Source: an uncultured Sutterella sp. (GTDB taxonomy: Bacteria; Pseudomonadota; Gammaproteobacteria; Burkholderiales; Burkholderiaceae_F). Taken from it: DNA of 64,000 nt. Each line of letters opens with the position of its first letter. Position 1 is the stretch's first letter. The stretch spans positions 62,001-126,000 of the forward strand of contig CASEFX010000007.1 of the NCBI GenBank assembly GCA_949287305.1, written 5' to 3'. A program made the position numbers and the translations under genes. Below are positions 47,031 to 54,753 of this stretch, piece by piece. The notes beneath the pieces are model-generated. The model had not been told where the DNA came from. It did no database searches and saw nothing but the letters and a program-made list of their open reading frames with translations.

Positions 47031-47840
47031 ATGAGCCAAGTGGAAAACAAGAAGCAGCACCGTCTGCTCAAGATCAGCATTCTGCGCTACAACCCGCAGG
47101 ATCCTGAAAGCGTTCCGCACATGCAGACGTACGAGCTCGAAGAATCCGACTCGATGACGCTTTTCATCGCTCTGAATGAACTGCGTGAACATCAGGATCC
47201 GACGCTTCAGTTCGACTTCGTCTGCCGTGCCGGCATCTGCGGTTCCTGCGCGATGATGATCAACGGCAAGCCGGGTCTGGCCTGCCGTACCCTCACGCGC
47301 GACCTTCCGACGGAATTCACGCTCGCTCCGCTGCCCGCCTTTGAACTCATCGGCGACCTTTCGGTCAACACCGGCAAGTGGATGCGCAACATGTCCGAAC
47401 GCATGGAAACGTGGGTTCACATGAAGGAAGAGGAAATCGACCTTCGCAAGAAGGAAGTTCCGATGGATCCGCAGCTCGCCGAAGACATTTACGTTCTCGA
47501 CCGCTGCGTCGAATGCGGTTGCTGCATCGCCGGTTGCGGTACGGTTCGTCTGCGTCCGGACTTCGTGGGCGGCGTCGGCATCAACAAGATCGCCCGCTTC
47601 CGCCTTGACCCGCGCGACGACCGCAACGACGCCGACTACTACGATGTTATCGGTGACGAATCGGGCGTCTTCGGATGCATGTCCCTTCTCGCCTGCCACG
47701 ACTTCTGCCCGAAGGATCTGCCCCTCAAGACGCAGATCGCCTTCATCCGTCGCAAGATGGCTGAACAGGGTATGAAGGGCTACGATAAGGTTCTTCCGTC
47801 CCAAAAAAAGGCTATTCCCATCAAGCCGATTAAGCAGTAA
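47031..47840 (+). CDS. frdB: Fumarate reductase iron-sulfur subunit FrdB
   Basis: 269 residues, preceded by GGAGTGG. All three cluster motifs are present: [2Fe-2S] CRAGICGSC with GLACRT, [4Fe-4S] CVECGCCIAGCG, and the third cluster region CMSLLACHDFCPKDLP. FrdB moves electrons from the quinol side to FrdA. The third-cluster spacing and the 30-residue C-terminal tail (GYDKVLPSQKKAIPIKP) resemble the Wolinella-type enzyme, which normally needs a diheme cytochrome b FrdC. Confidence 0.95.
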   Translation: MSQVENKKQHRLLKISILRYNPQDPESVPHMQTYELEESDSMTLFIALNELREHQDPTLQFDFVCRAGICGSCAMMINGKPGLACRTLTRDLPTEFTLAPLPAFELIGDLSVNTGKWMRNMSERMETWVHMKEEEIDLRKKEVPMDPQLAEDIYVLDRCVECGCCIAGCGTVRLRPDFVGGVGINKIARFRLDPRDDRNDADYYDVIGDESGVFGCMSLLACHDFCPKDLPLKTQIAFIRRKMAEQGMKGYDKVLPSQKKAIPIKPIKQ

Positions 47841-47854
47841 TATTTAGGACGCAT

Positions 47855-48005
47855 GGCGTATGGTCCTTCGAAAGGAGTATCATACGCCGCGTTCACACAT
47901 GGTCCGCTTCTTCTGCGACCAACCCCCGGAAACGGGATACGGAAGAAGCGGAGTTCACCCCGGACAGAGGGACGAACAGAACCATTCGGTCCCGCCGCTC
48001 TGTCC
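47855..48005 (+). promoter_or_regulatory. Three consecutive stem-loops in the frdB-aspA spacer
   Basis: GGCGTATG/CATACGCC (47855-47862, 47881-47888), TCCGCTTCTTC/GAAGAAGCGGA (47903-47913, 47942-47952) and GGACAGA/TCTGTCC (47962-47968, 47999-48005, extended inward by GGGAC/GTCCC). The 189-base spacer is almost wholly paired, with no T-run. It may protect or process the transcript, or act as a leader for aspA. Confidence 0.6.
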
Positions 48006-48029
48006 AAGATCCTATGAGGAGCTATAAAA

Positions 48030-49427
48030 ATGTCTCGTATTGAAAGCGACTTCCTTGGCGAACTCGAGATTCCTGATGATGTCTACTATGGCGTGCAGAC
48101 GATGCGCGGCAAGCAGAACTTCCACATCACGGAAATGCCCATGTCGCAGGAACCGTTCTTCGCTCAGGCCTACGGCTATGTGAAGAAGGCCGCCGCGATG
48201 GCCAACAAGGAACTCGGCTGCATCCCGGCCGACGTCGCTGACGCTCTGATTTGGGCTAGCGAACAGCTCATCGCTGGCAAGTACAACGACCAGTTCGTGA
48301 CCGACTGGCTCCAGGGTGGTGCCGGTACGTCGACCAACATGAACTGCAACGAAGTGATCTGCAACCTCGCTTGCGAACACCTCGGCCTTGCCAAGGGCGA
48401 CAAGAAGGTCTCCCCGAACGACCACGCCAACTTCGGCCAGTCCACGAACGACACGTACCCGACCGCTCTCCACCTCTCGCTGATCCTTCGTTCGAACGTC
48501 CTCCTGAAGGCCGTTGAAGATCTGCGCGACGCCTTCTTCCGCAAGGCTGAAGAAACCAAGGGCGTGCTCAAGATGGGCCGTACGCACCTCCAGGACGCCG
48601 TTCCGATGTCCTTCGGCCAGGAATTCCACGGCTGGGGCGCCACGATTGCCGACGAAATCGCCGTCATCAAGGAAGCTCAGGAACACCTGAAGATCGTTAA
48701 CCTCGGCGCCACCGCCATCGGCACGACCGTTACGGCTCACCCGGAATACCCGGCTCTCGCCGTCAAGCACCTCGCCGAAATCACCGGCATCGACTTCAAG
48801 AACAGCGATGACCTCATCGCCGCCACGAGCGACTGCGGTGCCTACGTTGCTCTCTCGAGCGCCGTCAAGAGCCTCGCCGTCAAGCTGACGAAGGTCTGCA
48901 ACGACCTGCGTCTCCTTGCTTCCGGTCCGCGTACGGGTCTCTCCGAACTCATCCTCCCGCAGCTCCAGCCGGGCTCCTCGATCATGCCGGGTAAGGTCAA
49001 CCCCGTGATCCCCGAAGTGACGAACCAGGCCTGCTTCCTCGCCATCGGTCTCGACACGACGGTCATGCTCGCCGCCTCCGCCGGCCAGCTCGAACTGAAC
49101 GTGATGGAACCGGTCATCACCTTCGCTCTCTACATGCAGATGAAGGTCCTGACGAACGCCTGCAACCACCTGCGTGAAAAGTGCATCGACGGCATCGTCG
49201 TCAATGCCGAACACTGCAAGGACCTCGTTATGGGCTCGCTCGGCATCGTGACGCTCCTGAAGCCGCACTTCGGCTACAAGCCCTGCGCCAACATCGCCCG
49301 CGAAGGCTTCCTCACCGGCAAGTCCCTCCATCAGCTCGTCGTTGAAGAAAAGGGCATGCTCACGCAGGAACAGTGGGATCATACGTTCACGTATGAAAAC
49401 CTCATCAACCCGAAGTTCGAAAAGTAA
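48030..49427 (+). CDS. aspA: Aspartate ammonia-lyase AspA
   Basis: 465 residues, about the AspA length, with TGAGGAGC before the ATG. N-terminus RIESDFLGELEIPDDVYYGVQTMRG is AspA-like; catalytic region NDTYPTALHLS, HLQDAVPMSFGQEF and the fumarase/aspartase signature GSSIMPGKVNPVIPE. It splits aspartate into fumarate and ammonia. Fumarase C is the main alternative, but the N-terminus, FKNSDDLIAATSDCGAYVALSSAVKS and C-terminal part fit aspartase better. Placed between frdAB and a C4-dicarboxylate carrier, it feeds fumarate to FrdAB. Confidence 0.9.
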   Translation: MSRIESDFLGELEIPDDVYYGVQTMRGKQNFHITEMPMSQEPFFAQAYGYVKKAAAMANKELGCIPADVADALIWASEQLIAGKYNDQFVTDWLQGGAGTSTNMNCNEVICNLACEHLGLAKGDKKVSPNDHANFGQSTNDTYPTALHLSLILRSNVLLKAVEDLRDAFFRKAEETKGVLKMGRTHLQDAVPMSFGQEFHGWGATIADEIAVIKEAQEHLKIVNLGATAIGTTVTAHPEYPALAVKHLAEITGIDFKNSDDLIAATSDCGAYVALSSAVKSLAVKLTKVCNDLRLLASGPRTGLSELILPQLQPGSSIMPGKVNPVIPEVTNQACFLAIGLDTTVMLAASAGQLELNVMEPVITFALYMQMKVLTNACNHLREKCIDGIVVNAEHCKDLVMGSLGIVTLLKPHFGYKPCANIAREGFLTGKSLHQLVVEEKGMLTQEQWDHTFTYENLINPKFEK

Positions 49428-49443
49428 TTTTCTGACTTCGTCG

Positions 49444-49519
49444 TCCGAACCCCGGCAACGGGGTTTCGGATGAGCCCAAAAACAAAACCGTCCTGCTCGA
49501 GCGCGGGACGGTTTTGTCG
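49444..49519 (+). terminator. Two terminator-like hairpins after aspA
   Basis: TCCGAACCCCG with CGGGGTTTCGGA (49444-49470, one bulge), then AAAACCGTCC with GGACGGTTTT (49484-49493 and 49506-49515). The second is followed by GTCGG rather than T, its T-run being inside the stem, so partial termination is plausible. Confidence 0.6.
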
Positions 49520-49540
49520 GACCCAACGGGTTTCGGTCAA

Positions 49541-49598
49541 CCGTCATGAAAGCCCCCACGCTAGAAGGGCGGCTTTCCTGACGGGCGACAAGACCCGT
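49541..49598 (+). promoter_or_regulatory. Competing hairpins in the leader of the Dcu gene
   Basis: Hairpin A pairs CCGTCA (49541-49546) with TGACGG (49579-49584) and continues inward with GAAAGCC/GGCTTTC and CCC/GGG. Hairpin B pairs ACGGG (49581-49585) with CCCGT (49594-49598) and uses the same bases as A, so only one can form. Downstream is a third small stem (CCCTC/GAGGG, about 49604-49617). Confidence 0.55.
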
Positions 49599-49665
49599 AA
49601 CCACCCTCGGCGGAGGGCCGGATCATCGTTACTAAGGATGGCCGGTATCTTCGTCGGATAACTCA

Positions 49666-49679
49666 ATGCCTGGAGGCAT
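49666..49679 (+). promoter_or_regulatory. Ribosome-binding site within a small hairpin (Dcu gene)
   Basis: ATGCC-TGGA-GGCAT: the Shine-Dalgarno GGAGG (49672-49676) is in the loop and stem, 5 bases before the ATG at 49682. Confidence 0.55.
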
Positions 49680-49681
49680 CC

Positions 49682-51019
49682 ATGGATATCATGCTTATTC
49701 TTCAGATTATCGTGCTGCTCGGCGCGATTTTCTTGGGCGTCCGCCTTGGCGGCATCGGCATCGGCTACGCCGGTGGCGCCGGTGTGCTCATTCTCGGCCT
49801 TTGCCTTGGTATGAAGCCGGGTAACATCCCCTGGGACGTTATCCTGATCATCGCCTCGGTGATCTCGGCCATTTCGGCGATGCAGCTCGCCGGCGGTCTT
49901 GATTACCTCGTTCAGATTGCCGAACGCATCCTTCGTTCCAATCCGAAGTACATCAACTACCTCGCCCCGGTCGTGACCTATGTCCTCACGATCTTCGCCG
50001 GTACGGGCCACACGGCCTTCTCGATGATTCCGGTTATCGTCGAAGTCGCTAAGGAACAGAACATTCGTCCTTGCGTTCCGCTGTCGATCGCCGTGGTCGC
50101 TTCGCAGATCGCCATTACGGCTTCGCCGGTTTCCGCCGCCGTGATCTACATGGCCGGCGTGCTCGAAGACTTCGGCTGGTCCTACCCGGCTCTGCTCGGC
50201 ATTTGGCTGTCCACGACGTTCATCGCCTGCATGCTGACCGCCTTCGTCATGACGCTCATCTCCAAGATGGACCTCAGCAAGGACCCGGTCTATCAGGAAC
50301 GCCTCGCCAAGGGCCTCATCAAGGCTTCCGTCGGCGCTGCGCACACTGAACTCAAGCCGTTTGCCAAGCGCTCCGTTCTCATCTTCCTCGTCGGCGTTAT
50401 CTTCGTGGTGCTTTATGCCTCCGCCATTTCGCCGGCTGTTGGCCTGATTGAAAACGTCGTCGTCGGCCGTGACGCTGCCATTATGAGCCTCATGCTCATC
50501 GTCGGTATGCTCATCACGATGACCTGCGACATCGAAATCGGCAAGATCGCTGACTCGTCCGTCTTCAAGAGCGGTATGGTCGCCATCGTCTGCGTGCTCG
50601 GTGTGGCCTGGTTGGGCGACACGTTCGTGTCCGGTCACTCGAACGAAATTAAGGAACTCGCCGCTGGTACGGTTTCGGAAACCCCGGCTCTGCTCGCCGT
50701 CGTGTTCTTCCTCGCTTCGATGCTCCTGTACTCGCAGGCTGCCACCGCTAAGGCGATTACCCCGGCCATCGTCGCCGCTCTCGGTATCTCCGCCGCCAAC
50801 CCCGGTGACTCCTACATGCTCGTGGCTTCGTTCGCTGCCGTTTCGGCTCTGTTCGTCCTCCCGACCTACCCGACCCTCCTCGGCGCCGTCCAGATGGACT
50901 ACACGGGCACGACCCGCATCGGCAAGTTCGTGTTCAACCACGCTTTCTTCCTCCCCGGCCTGATCGCCATCGTCTTCGCGGTCGCGCTCGGCTTCCTCGC
51001 TTGCAGCCTCGTCGGCTAA
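49682..51019 (+). CDS. dcuA: DcuA/DcuB-type anaerobic C4-dicarboxylate antiporter
   Basis: 445 residues with about 10-11 membrane helices. Family hallmarks: GIGIGYAGGAGVLILGLCLGMKPGNIPWDV, YLAPVVTYVLTIFAGTGHTAFSMIPVIVEVAKEQNIRPCVPLS, SQIAITASPVSAAVIYM. Dcu carriers exchange aspartate, malate or fumarate for succinate. After aspA and frdAB this completes import, deamination, reduction and export. DcuA versus DcuB cannot be settled here; the aspA neighbourhood favours DcuA. Codon use is like highly expressed genes. Confidence 0.92.
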   Translation: MDIMLILQIIVLLGAIFLGVRLGGIGIGYAGGAGVLILGLCLGMKPGNIPWDVILIIASVISAISAMQLAGGLDYLVQIAERILRSNPKYINYLAPVVTYVLTIFAGTGHTAFSMIPVIVEVAKEQNIRPCVPLSIAVVASQIAITASPVSAAVIYMAGVLEDFGWSYPALLGIWLSTTFIACMLTAFVMTLISKMDLSKDPVYQERLAKGLIKASVGAAHTELKPFAKRSVLIFLVGVIFVVLYASAISPAVGLIENVVVGRDAAIMSLMLIVGMLITMTCDIEIGKIADSSVFKSGMVAIVCVLGVAWLGDTFVSGHSNEIKELAAGTVSETPALLAVVFFLASMLLYSQAATAKAITPAIVAALGISAANPGDSYMLVASFAAVSALFVLPTYPTLLGAVQMDYTGTTRIGKFVFNHAFFLPGLIAIVFAVALGFLACSLVG

Positions 51020-51046
51020 TCGCAATCGAGAATTGATCGAAGAATC

Positions 51047-51079
51047 AAGGGCTCTCGGCTCCGGCCGGGGGCCCTTTTT
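51047..51079 (+). terminator. Terminator of the frd-aspA-dcu cassette
   Basis: Stem AAGGGC...GCCCTT (51047-51052 with 51071-51076), extended inward through GG/CC pairs, followed by TTTT. Confidence 0.85.
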
Positions 51080-51219
51080 AGTAGGTTCGGACGGGAAGGG
51101 GGCGGCGCTCCGGACGGGATCGGCTTCGGTCTTTCCCATGGGATTCCGCGGCAGGTTTCGCCGGGACGAAGGTTGTGCGTCGTCCGCGAAACTTTTTGCC
51201 GGTTTGTGAAAGGTCTCCC

Positions 51220-51248
51220 TTGACAAAATCTGTGTTTTGTGCCATAAT
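51220..51248 (+). promoter_or_regulatory. Promoter of the first tRNA group
   Basis: TTGACA (51220-51225), 17-base spacer, CATAAT (51243-51248), 14 bases before tRNA-Gly 1. Confidence 0.88.
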
Positions 51249-51262
51249 CTGTCCTCTCTAAC

Positions 51263-51338
51263 GCGGGAGTAGCTCAGTTGGTAGAGCGCAACCTTGCCAA
51301 GGTTGAGGTCGCGAGTTCGAGACTCGTCTCCCGCTCCA
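51263..51338 (+). tRNA. tRNA-Gly (GCC), copy 1
   Basis: 76 bases with encoded CCA. Acceptor GCGGGAG/CTCCCGC, anticodon stem AACCT-TGCCAAG-GTT with GCC anticodon, T-loop GTTCGAGAC. First of four identical copies. Confidence 0.97.
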
Positions 51339-51343
51339 GAGAT

Positions 51344-51417
51344 GGCGCGATAGCAAAGTGGCTATGCACCGGATTGCAAATCCGTTCACGGCGGTTCGAT
51401 TCCGCCTCGCGCCTCCA
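51344..51417 (+). tRNA. tRNA-Cys (GCA)
   Basis: 74 bases with encoded CCA. Acceptor GGCGCGA/TCGCGCC, anticodon stem CGGAT/ATCCG region with loop TTGCAAA, anticodon GCA. Five bases after tRNA-Gly 1, so processed from one transcript. Confidence 0.96.
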
Positions 51418-51420
51418 AAC

Positions 51421-51496
51421 GCGGGAGTAGCTCAGTTGGTAGAGCGCAACCTTGCCAAGGTTGAGGTCGCGAGTTCGAGACTCGTCTCCCGCTCCA
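51421..51496 (+). tRNA. tRNA-Gly (GCC), copy 2
   Basis: 76 bases, identical to copy 1, three bases after tRNA-Cys. Confidence 0.97.
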
Positions 51497-51510
51497 GAAT
51501 TTTCGAAGGA

Positions 51511-51541
51511 AGAGGGTAACCGTGAGGAACCCTCTTTTTTT
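51511..51541 (+). terminator. Terminator after tRNA-Gly copy 2
   Basis: AGAGGGT/ACCCTCT (51511-51517 with 51529-51535), then a T-run. Confidence 0.85.
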
Positions 51542-51556
51542 GTGGGTTTGCATGGC

Positions 51557-51645
51557 CCCCGGATGACGGAATTGGTAGACGTAGCGGACTTAAAATCCGC
51601 CGCCTTTAATCGGGCGTACGGGTTCGACCCCCGTTCCGGGGACCA
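51557..51645 (+). tRNA. tRNA-Leu (UAA)
   Basis: 89 bases with encoded CCA, class II. Acceptor CCCCGGA/TCCGGGG, anticodon stem GCGGA/TCCGC with loop CTTAAAA (anticodon UAA), long variable arm CGCCTTTAATCGGGCG. The 5-prime C is unusual for tRNA-Leu (normally G). It lies just after a terminator with no clear promoter of its own, so it may depend on read-through. Confidence 0.93.
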
Positions 51646-51692
51646 TCAAAGGCCGCTTCGAAGAGGGTTCGTGAAAATTTTTCGTCAACCTC

Positions 51693-51720
51693 TTGACAAA
51701 TTTTCAGAAATCTGTATAAT
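51693..51720 (+). promoter_or_regulatory. Consensus promoter of the second tRNA group
   Basis: TTGACA (51693-51698) and TATAAT (51715-51720), both perfect, with a 16-base spacer, 20 bases before tRNA-Gly 3. Confidence 0.92.
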
Positions 51721-51740
51721 TCCTCTTCTCAGCGGAATTT

Positions 51741-51816
51741 GCGGGAGTAGCTCAGTTGGTAGAGCGCAACCTTGCCAAGGTTGAGGTCGCGAGTTCGAGA
51801 CTCGTCTCCCGCTCCA
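51741..51816 (+). tRNA. tRNA-Gly (GCC), copy 3
   Basis: 76 bases, identical to copies 1 and 2, own consensus promoter upstream. Confidence 0.97.
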
Positions 51817-51838
51817 ATACAATTTGTTTGCCGCGAAT

Positions 51839-51914
51839 GCGGGAGTAGCTCAGTTGGTAGAGCGCAACCTTGCCAAGGTTGAGGTCGCGAGTTCGAGACT
51901 CGTCTCCCGCTCCA
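51839..51914 (+). tRNA. tRNA-Gly (GCC), copy 4
   Basis: 76 bases, identical to the others, 22 bases after copy 3. Confidence 0.97.
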
Positions 51915-51929
51915 AGATTCCTAAGAGGA

Positions 51930-51957
51930 AGGGGAGAAGAAGTTCTCCCCTTTTTTT
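51930..51957 (+). terminator. Terminator of the second tRNA group
   Basis: AGGGGAGA (51930-51937) pairs with TCTCCCCT (51944-51951), then a run of T. Confidence 0.88.
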
Positions 51958-52163
51958 CTACGGATAGGCGCCTACGAAAGCGTCCGAAAATTCAGACCTC
52001 GTTTCTGAAAAATTTCGACGGATTTGCTAAAATTCGTCGCTTTCTCAAGACCTCCGTGGGGGAGGTGTGAGAACTCTGATTTCCGGAAGTCGTCAACGGT
52101 TTTACGAGTGTGCGGTTGCCGACATCATTGCTATTTCACTCGATTTGTTACGTGGGGTTTGCC

Positions 52164-52346
52164 ATGGCCGTTCAGCAGAACAAAAAATCCACCAGCAAGC
52201 GCGGTAATCACCGTGCTCATGACTTTCTGACCAACCCGCCCACCGCGATCGAAGCCACGACCGGTGAAGCGCATCGTCGTCATCACATCAGCCCGTCCGG
52301 TTTCTACCGCGGCAAGAAGGTGATCACGACGAAGATGGACGAATAA
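52164..52346 (+). CDS. rpmF: 50S ribosomal protein L32
   Basis: 60 residues from the ATG at 52164; an upstream in-frame ATG at 52110 adds a hydrophobic stretch that is not part of L32. [20 protein letters not shown] is the L32 start, and the end [15 protein letters not shown] is conserved. This L32 has no zinc-binding Cys. In most relatives yceD precedes and plsX follows; here tRNAs precede and fabH follows. Confidence 0.95.
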   Translation: MAVQQNKKSTSKRGNHRAHDFLTNPPTAIEATTGEAHRRHHISPSGFYRGKKVITTKMDE

Positions 52347-52696
52347 TTCGTCTGTCGGTTGGAAGGAAGTTCTCGACAAGAAGCTTCCTCAAACCACGGG
52401 GTTTCTCGGCGGCGTCAATACGGAATCCAATGTGATTTGATGCGCGACCCCACGGCAGTTTTGCCCGCAGTCTTTCCCGGTGGATTCCGGGACCGACGAG
52501 AAAGCACGAACCGGTTTGAGTGTTGAGAACAACCTTGCAAAAAGTCGAAAGGGACTCCTAAACGGGGTCCCTTTTCTTTTGCCCGCAAGGCATTGGAAAA
52601 AGAAATTCTTTGTAATTGCCTTCCTTCCCGTCCCTCTCTCCTCGGGCGAGTCGTTAGCATGGGACGCATCGAAAAATAAACAGAAGGAAAATCTGC
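52347..52696. other. 350-bp spacer between rpmF and fabH without a gene
   Basis: No coding region is seen; the usual plsX (about 1 kb) is missing. It holds a terminator for rpmF at 52549-52578 and a purine-rich ribosome site (AGAAGGAAAA) just before fabH. Nothing else was recognised. Confidence 0.75.
52549..52578 (+). terminator. Terminator of rpmF
   Basis: AAGGGAC (52549-52555) pairs with GTCCCTT (52567-52573), followed by TTCTTTT. Confidence 0.82.
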
Positions 52697-53677
52697 ATGT
52701 ACTCCCGCATCATCGGCACGGGTTCGGCCCTGCCTGAAAAGTCGCTCAGCAACGATGAATTCGCCCGGCTCCTCGCCAAGGACGGCATCGAAACGAGCGA
52801 CGAATGGATCCGCACGCGCACGGGCATCGTGACGCGCTACTTCGCCGACCCCGAAAAGGGGGAATGCACGACGTCGCTCGCCGTCGAGGCCGCCAAGAAC
52901 GCCCTCGAGGCCGCGGGGGTTGCGGGCGATTCGATCGACCTCATCATCGTGGCGACGACGACGCCCGACATGATTTTCCCCTCGACCGCCGCGCGCGTGC
53001 AGGCGGCCCTCGGCGCCCAGGGTTGCGCCGCCTTTGACGTGCAGGCCGTGTGCGCGGGCTTCATCTACGCTCTGAACGCCGCCGACGCCATGTTGCGCGC
53101 CGGTCCCTACCGCCGCGCCGTCGTGATCGGCGCCGAAACGATGTCGCGCGTCATCGACATGAAGGACCGCTCGACCTGCGTTCTCTTCGGGGACGGGGCG
53201 GGGGCCGTGGTGCTCGAATCGAGTTCGGATCCCGGGGTGCTCGCCGCCCGCATGTATGCGGACGGGCGCTTTGATGAAAAGATCCTCGGGCTCACCGCGC
53301 GCGTCGACCGCGGTCAAATCGTGGGCCACCCCTACATCAACATGGACGGGCGTCAGGTCTTCAAGCTCGCCGTCGACGGTCTCGTCAATTCGGCGCGCGA
53401 AGTGGCCGATCTCGCCTGCGTGCGCACAGAAGACGTGGCGCTTTTCGTGCCGCATCAGGCGAACCTTCGCATCATGACCATGGTTGCCAAGAAGCTCGGC
53501 ATCGACGAAGCGAAGATGGTACAGACCGTGCACGAACACGGCAACACCTCGGCCGCTTCCGTCCCGCTTGCGCTCGACCGTGCGGTGCGCGAAGGCCGCG
53601 TGAAGGCGGGCGAACTCGTCCTTCTGCAGGCCGTCGGCGCGGGCATGGCCTGGGGCTCGGCGCTTGTTCGCTGGTAA
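52697..53677 (+). CDS. fabH: 3-oxoacyl-ACP synthase III FabH
   Basis: 326 residues. Catalytic Cys in DVQAVCAGFIYAL (Cys119), His in FVPHQANLRI and Asn in HEHGNTSAASV form the KAS III triad; EWIRTRTGI is also typical. It condenses acetyl-CoA with malonyl-ACP to start fatty-acid synthesis. First of fabH-fabD-fabG-acpP-fabF on one strand. Confidence 0.96.
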   Translation: MYSRIIGTGSALPEKSLSNDEFARLLAKDGIETSDEWIRTRTGIVTRYFADPEKGECTTSLAVEAAKNALEAAGVAGDSIDLIIVATTTPDMIFPSTAARVQAALGAQGCAAFDVQAVCAGFIYALNAADAMLRAGPYRRAVVIGAETMSRVIDMKDRSTCVLFGDGAGAVVLESSSDPGVLAARMYADGRFDEKILGLTARVDRGQIVGHPYINMDGRQVFKLAVDGLVNSAREVADLACVRTEDVALFVPHQANLRIMTMVAKKLGIDEAKMVQTVHEHGNTSAASVPLALDRAVREGRVKAGELVLLQAVGAGMAWGSALVRW

Positions 53678-53807
53678 TTCGCGCGGTTTAACGCGAAAAT
53701 GGTACGACTTTAAGCGAAACGGACGATATCGCCGGTTCCGCTCGTCGGTGTCACCTTGCTAAACTTCCCGCACTTCAACGTAGGTGCACATTCCCAGGAT
53801 TTTCAAG

Positions 53808-54740
53808 ATGCGCATTGCTTTCGTATTCCCCGGCCAGGGCAGTCAGTCCGTCGGGATGCTCGGCGGCTTCGCCGACAATGAAACGGTCCGCGGCGCCCTC
53901 GCGCGTGCCGACGAAGCGCTCGGCTTCTCGATCGAGCGCCTCATCGCTGAAGGCCCGGCCGAAGAACTCAACCTCACGGTCAACACGCAGCCCGCGGTGC
54001 TCGCCTCCTCGGTCGCGTTCTACGAAGCTTGGCTCGCCGCGGGCGGCCAGAAGCCCGAACTTCTCGCCGGTCATTCGCTCGGCGAATACTCGGCTCTCTG
54101 CGCCGCGGGCGTCTTCCCGCTCGAAGAGGCCGTGAAGCTCGTGCGCTTCCGCGCCGAAGCCATGCAGTCGGCCGTTCCCGTGGGCGTGGGCGGCATGGCC
54201 GCGATCATCGGTCTCTCGGATGAAGACGTCGAAGCCGCCTGCGTGGCCGGCCGCGCCGTCGGCACGGTCGAAGCCGTCAACTTCAATTCGCCCGGCCAGG
54301 TCGTGATCGCCGGTCACATTGAGGCTGTGCGCGCTACCGTCGAAGACGCCAAGGCCCGCGGCGCCCGCCGCGCGATCGAGCTCCCCGTGTCGGCTCCCTT
54401 CCATTCGAGCCTGCTCGAGCCCGCCGCCAAGCGCCTCGCCGAACGTCTCGAAAGCGTTGAGATGGCCGAACCCTCGATTCCCGTCATCGCCAACGTCGAC
54501 GTGACGGTACACAAGACGCCCGAGGAAATCCGCGCGGCGCTCGCCCGTCAGGCGTGCTCGGCCGTGCAGTGGGTGAAGACGATCGAAGCCATGAAGGCCG
54601 CGGGCATCACCGACATCGTCGAATGCGGTCCGGGCCGCGTTCTCGTCGGCCTCATCCGCCGCATCGCCCCGGAAATCAAGACGCACAACATTTACGATCA
54701 GGCAACGCTCGAGAAGACGCTCGCCGCGCTGTCGAACTGA
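53808..54740 (+). CDS. fabD: Malonyl-CoA-ACP transacylase FabD
   Basis: 310 residues from the ATG at 53808; an ATG at 53784 adds eight non-conserved residues. AFVFPGQGSQSVGML, the nucleophile Ser in AGHSLGEYSALCAAGVF, and SAPFHSSLLEPA with the catalytic His. It loads malonyl groups onto ACP. fabG follows after 13 bases. Confidence 0.96.
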   Translation: MRIAFVFPGQGSQSVGMLGGFADNETVRGALARADEALGFSIERLIAEGPAEELNLTVNTQPAVLASSVAFYEAWLAAGGQKPELLAGHSLGEYSALCAAGVFPLEEAVKLVRFRAEAMQSAVPVGVGGMAAIIGLSDEDVEAACVAGRAVGTVEAVNFNSPGQVVIAGHIEAVRATVEDAKARGARRAIELPVSAPFHSSLLEPAAKRLAERLESVEMAEPSIPVIANVDVTVHKTPEEIRAALARQACSAVQWVKTIEAMKAAGITDIVECGPGRVLVGLIRRIAPEIKTHNIYDQATLEKTLAALSN

Positions 54741-54753
54741 AAGGAGTTCCAAG

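Noticed and set aside
51263..51914. CRISPR array
   Set aside because: The repeated units are four complete tRNA-Gly genes, not short repeats with regular spacers.
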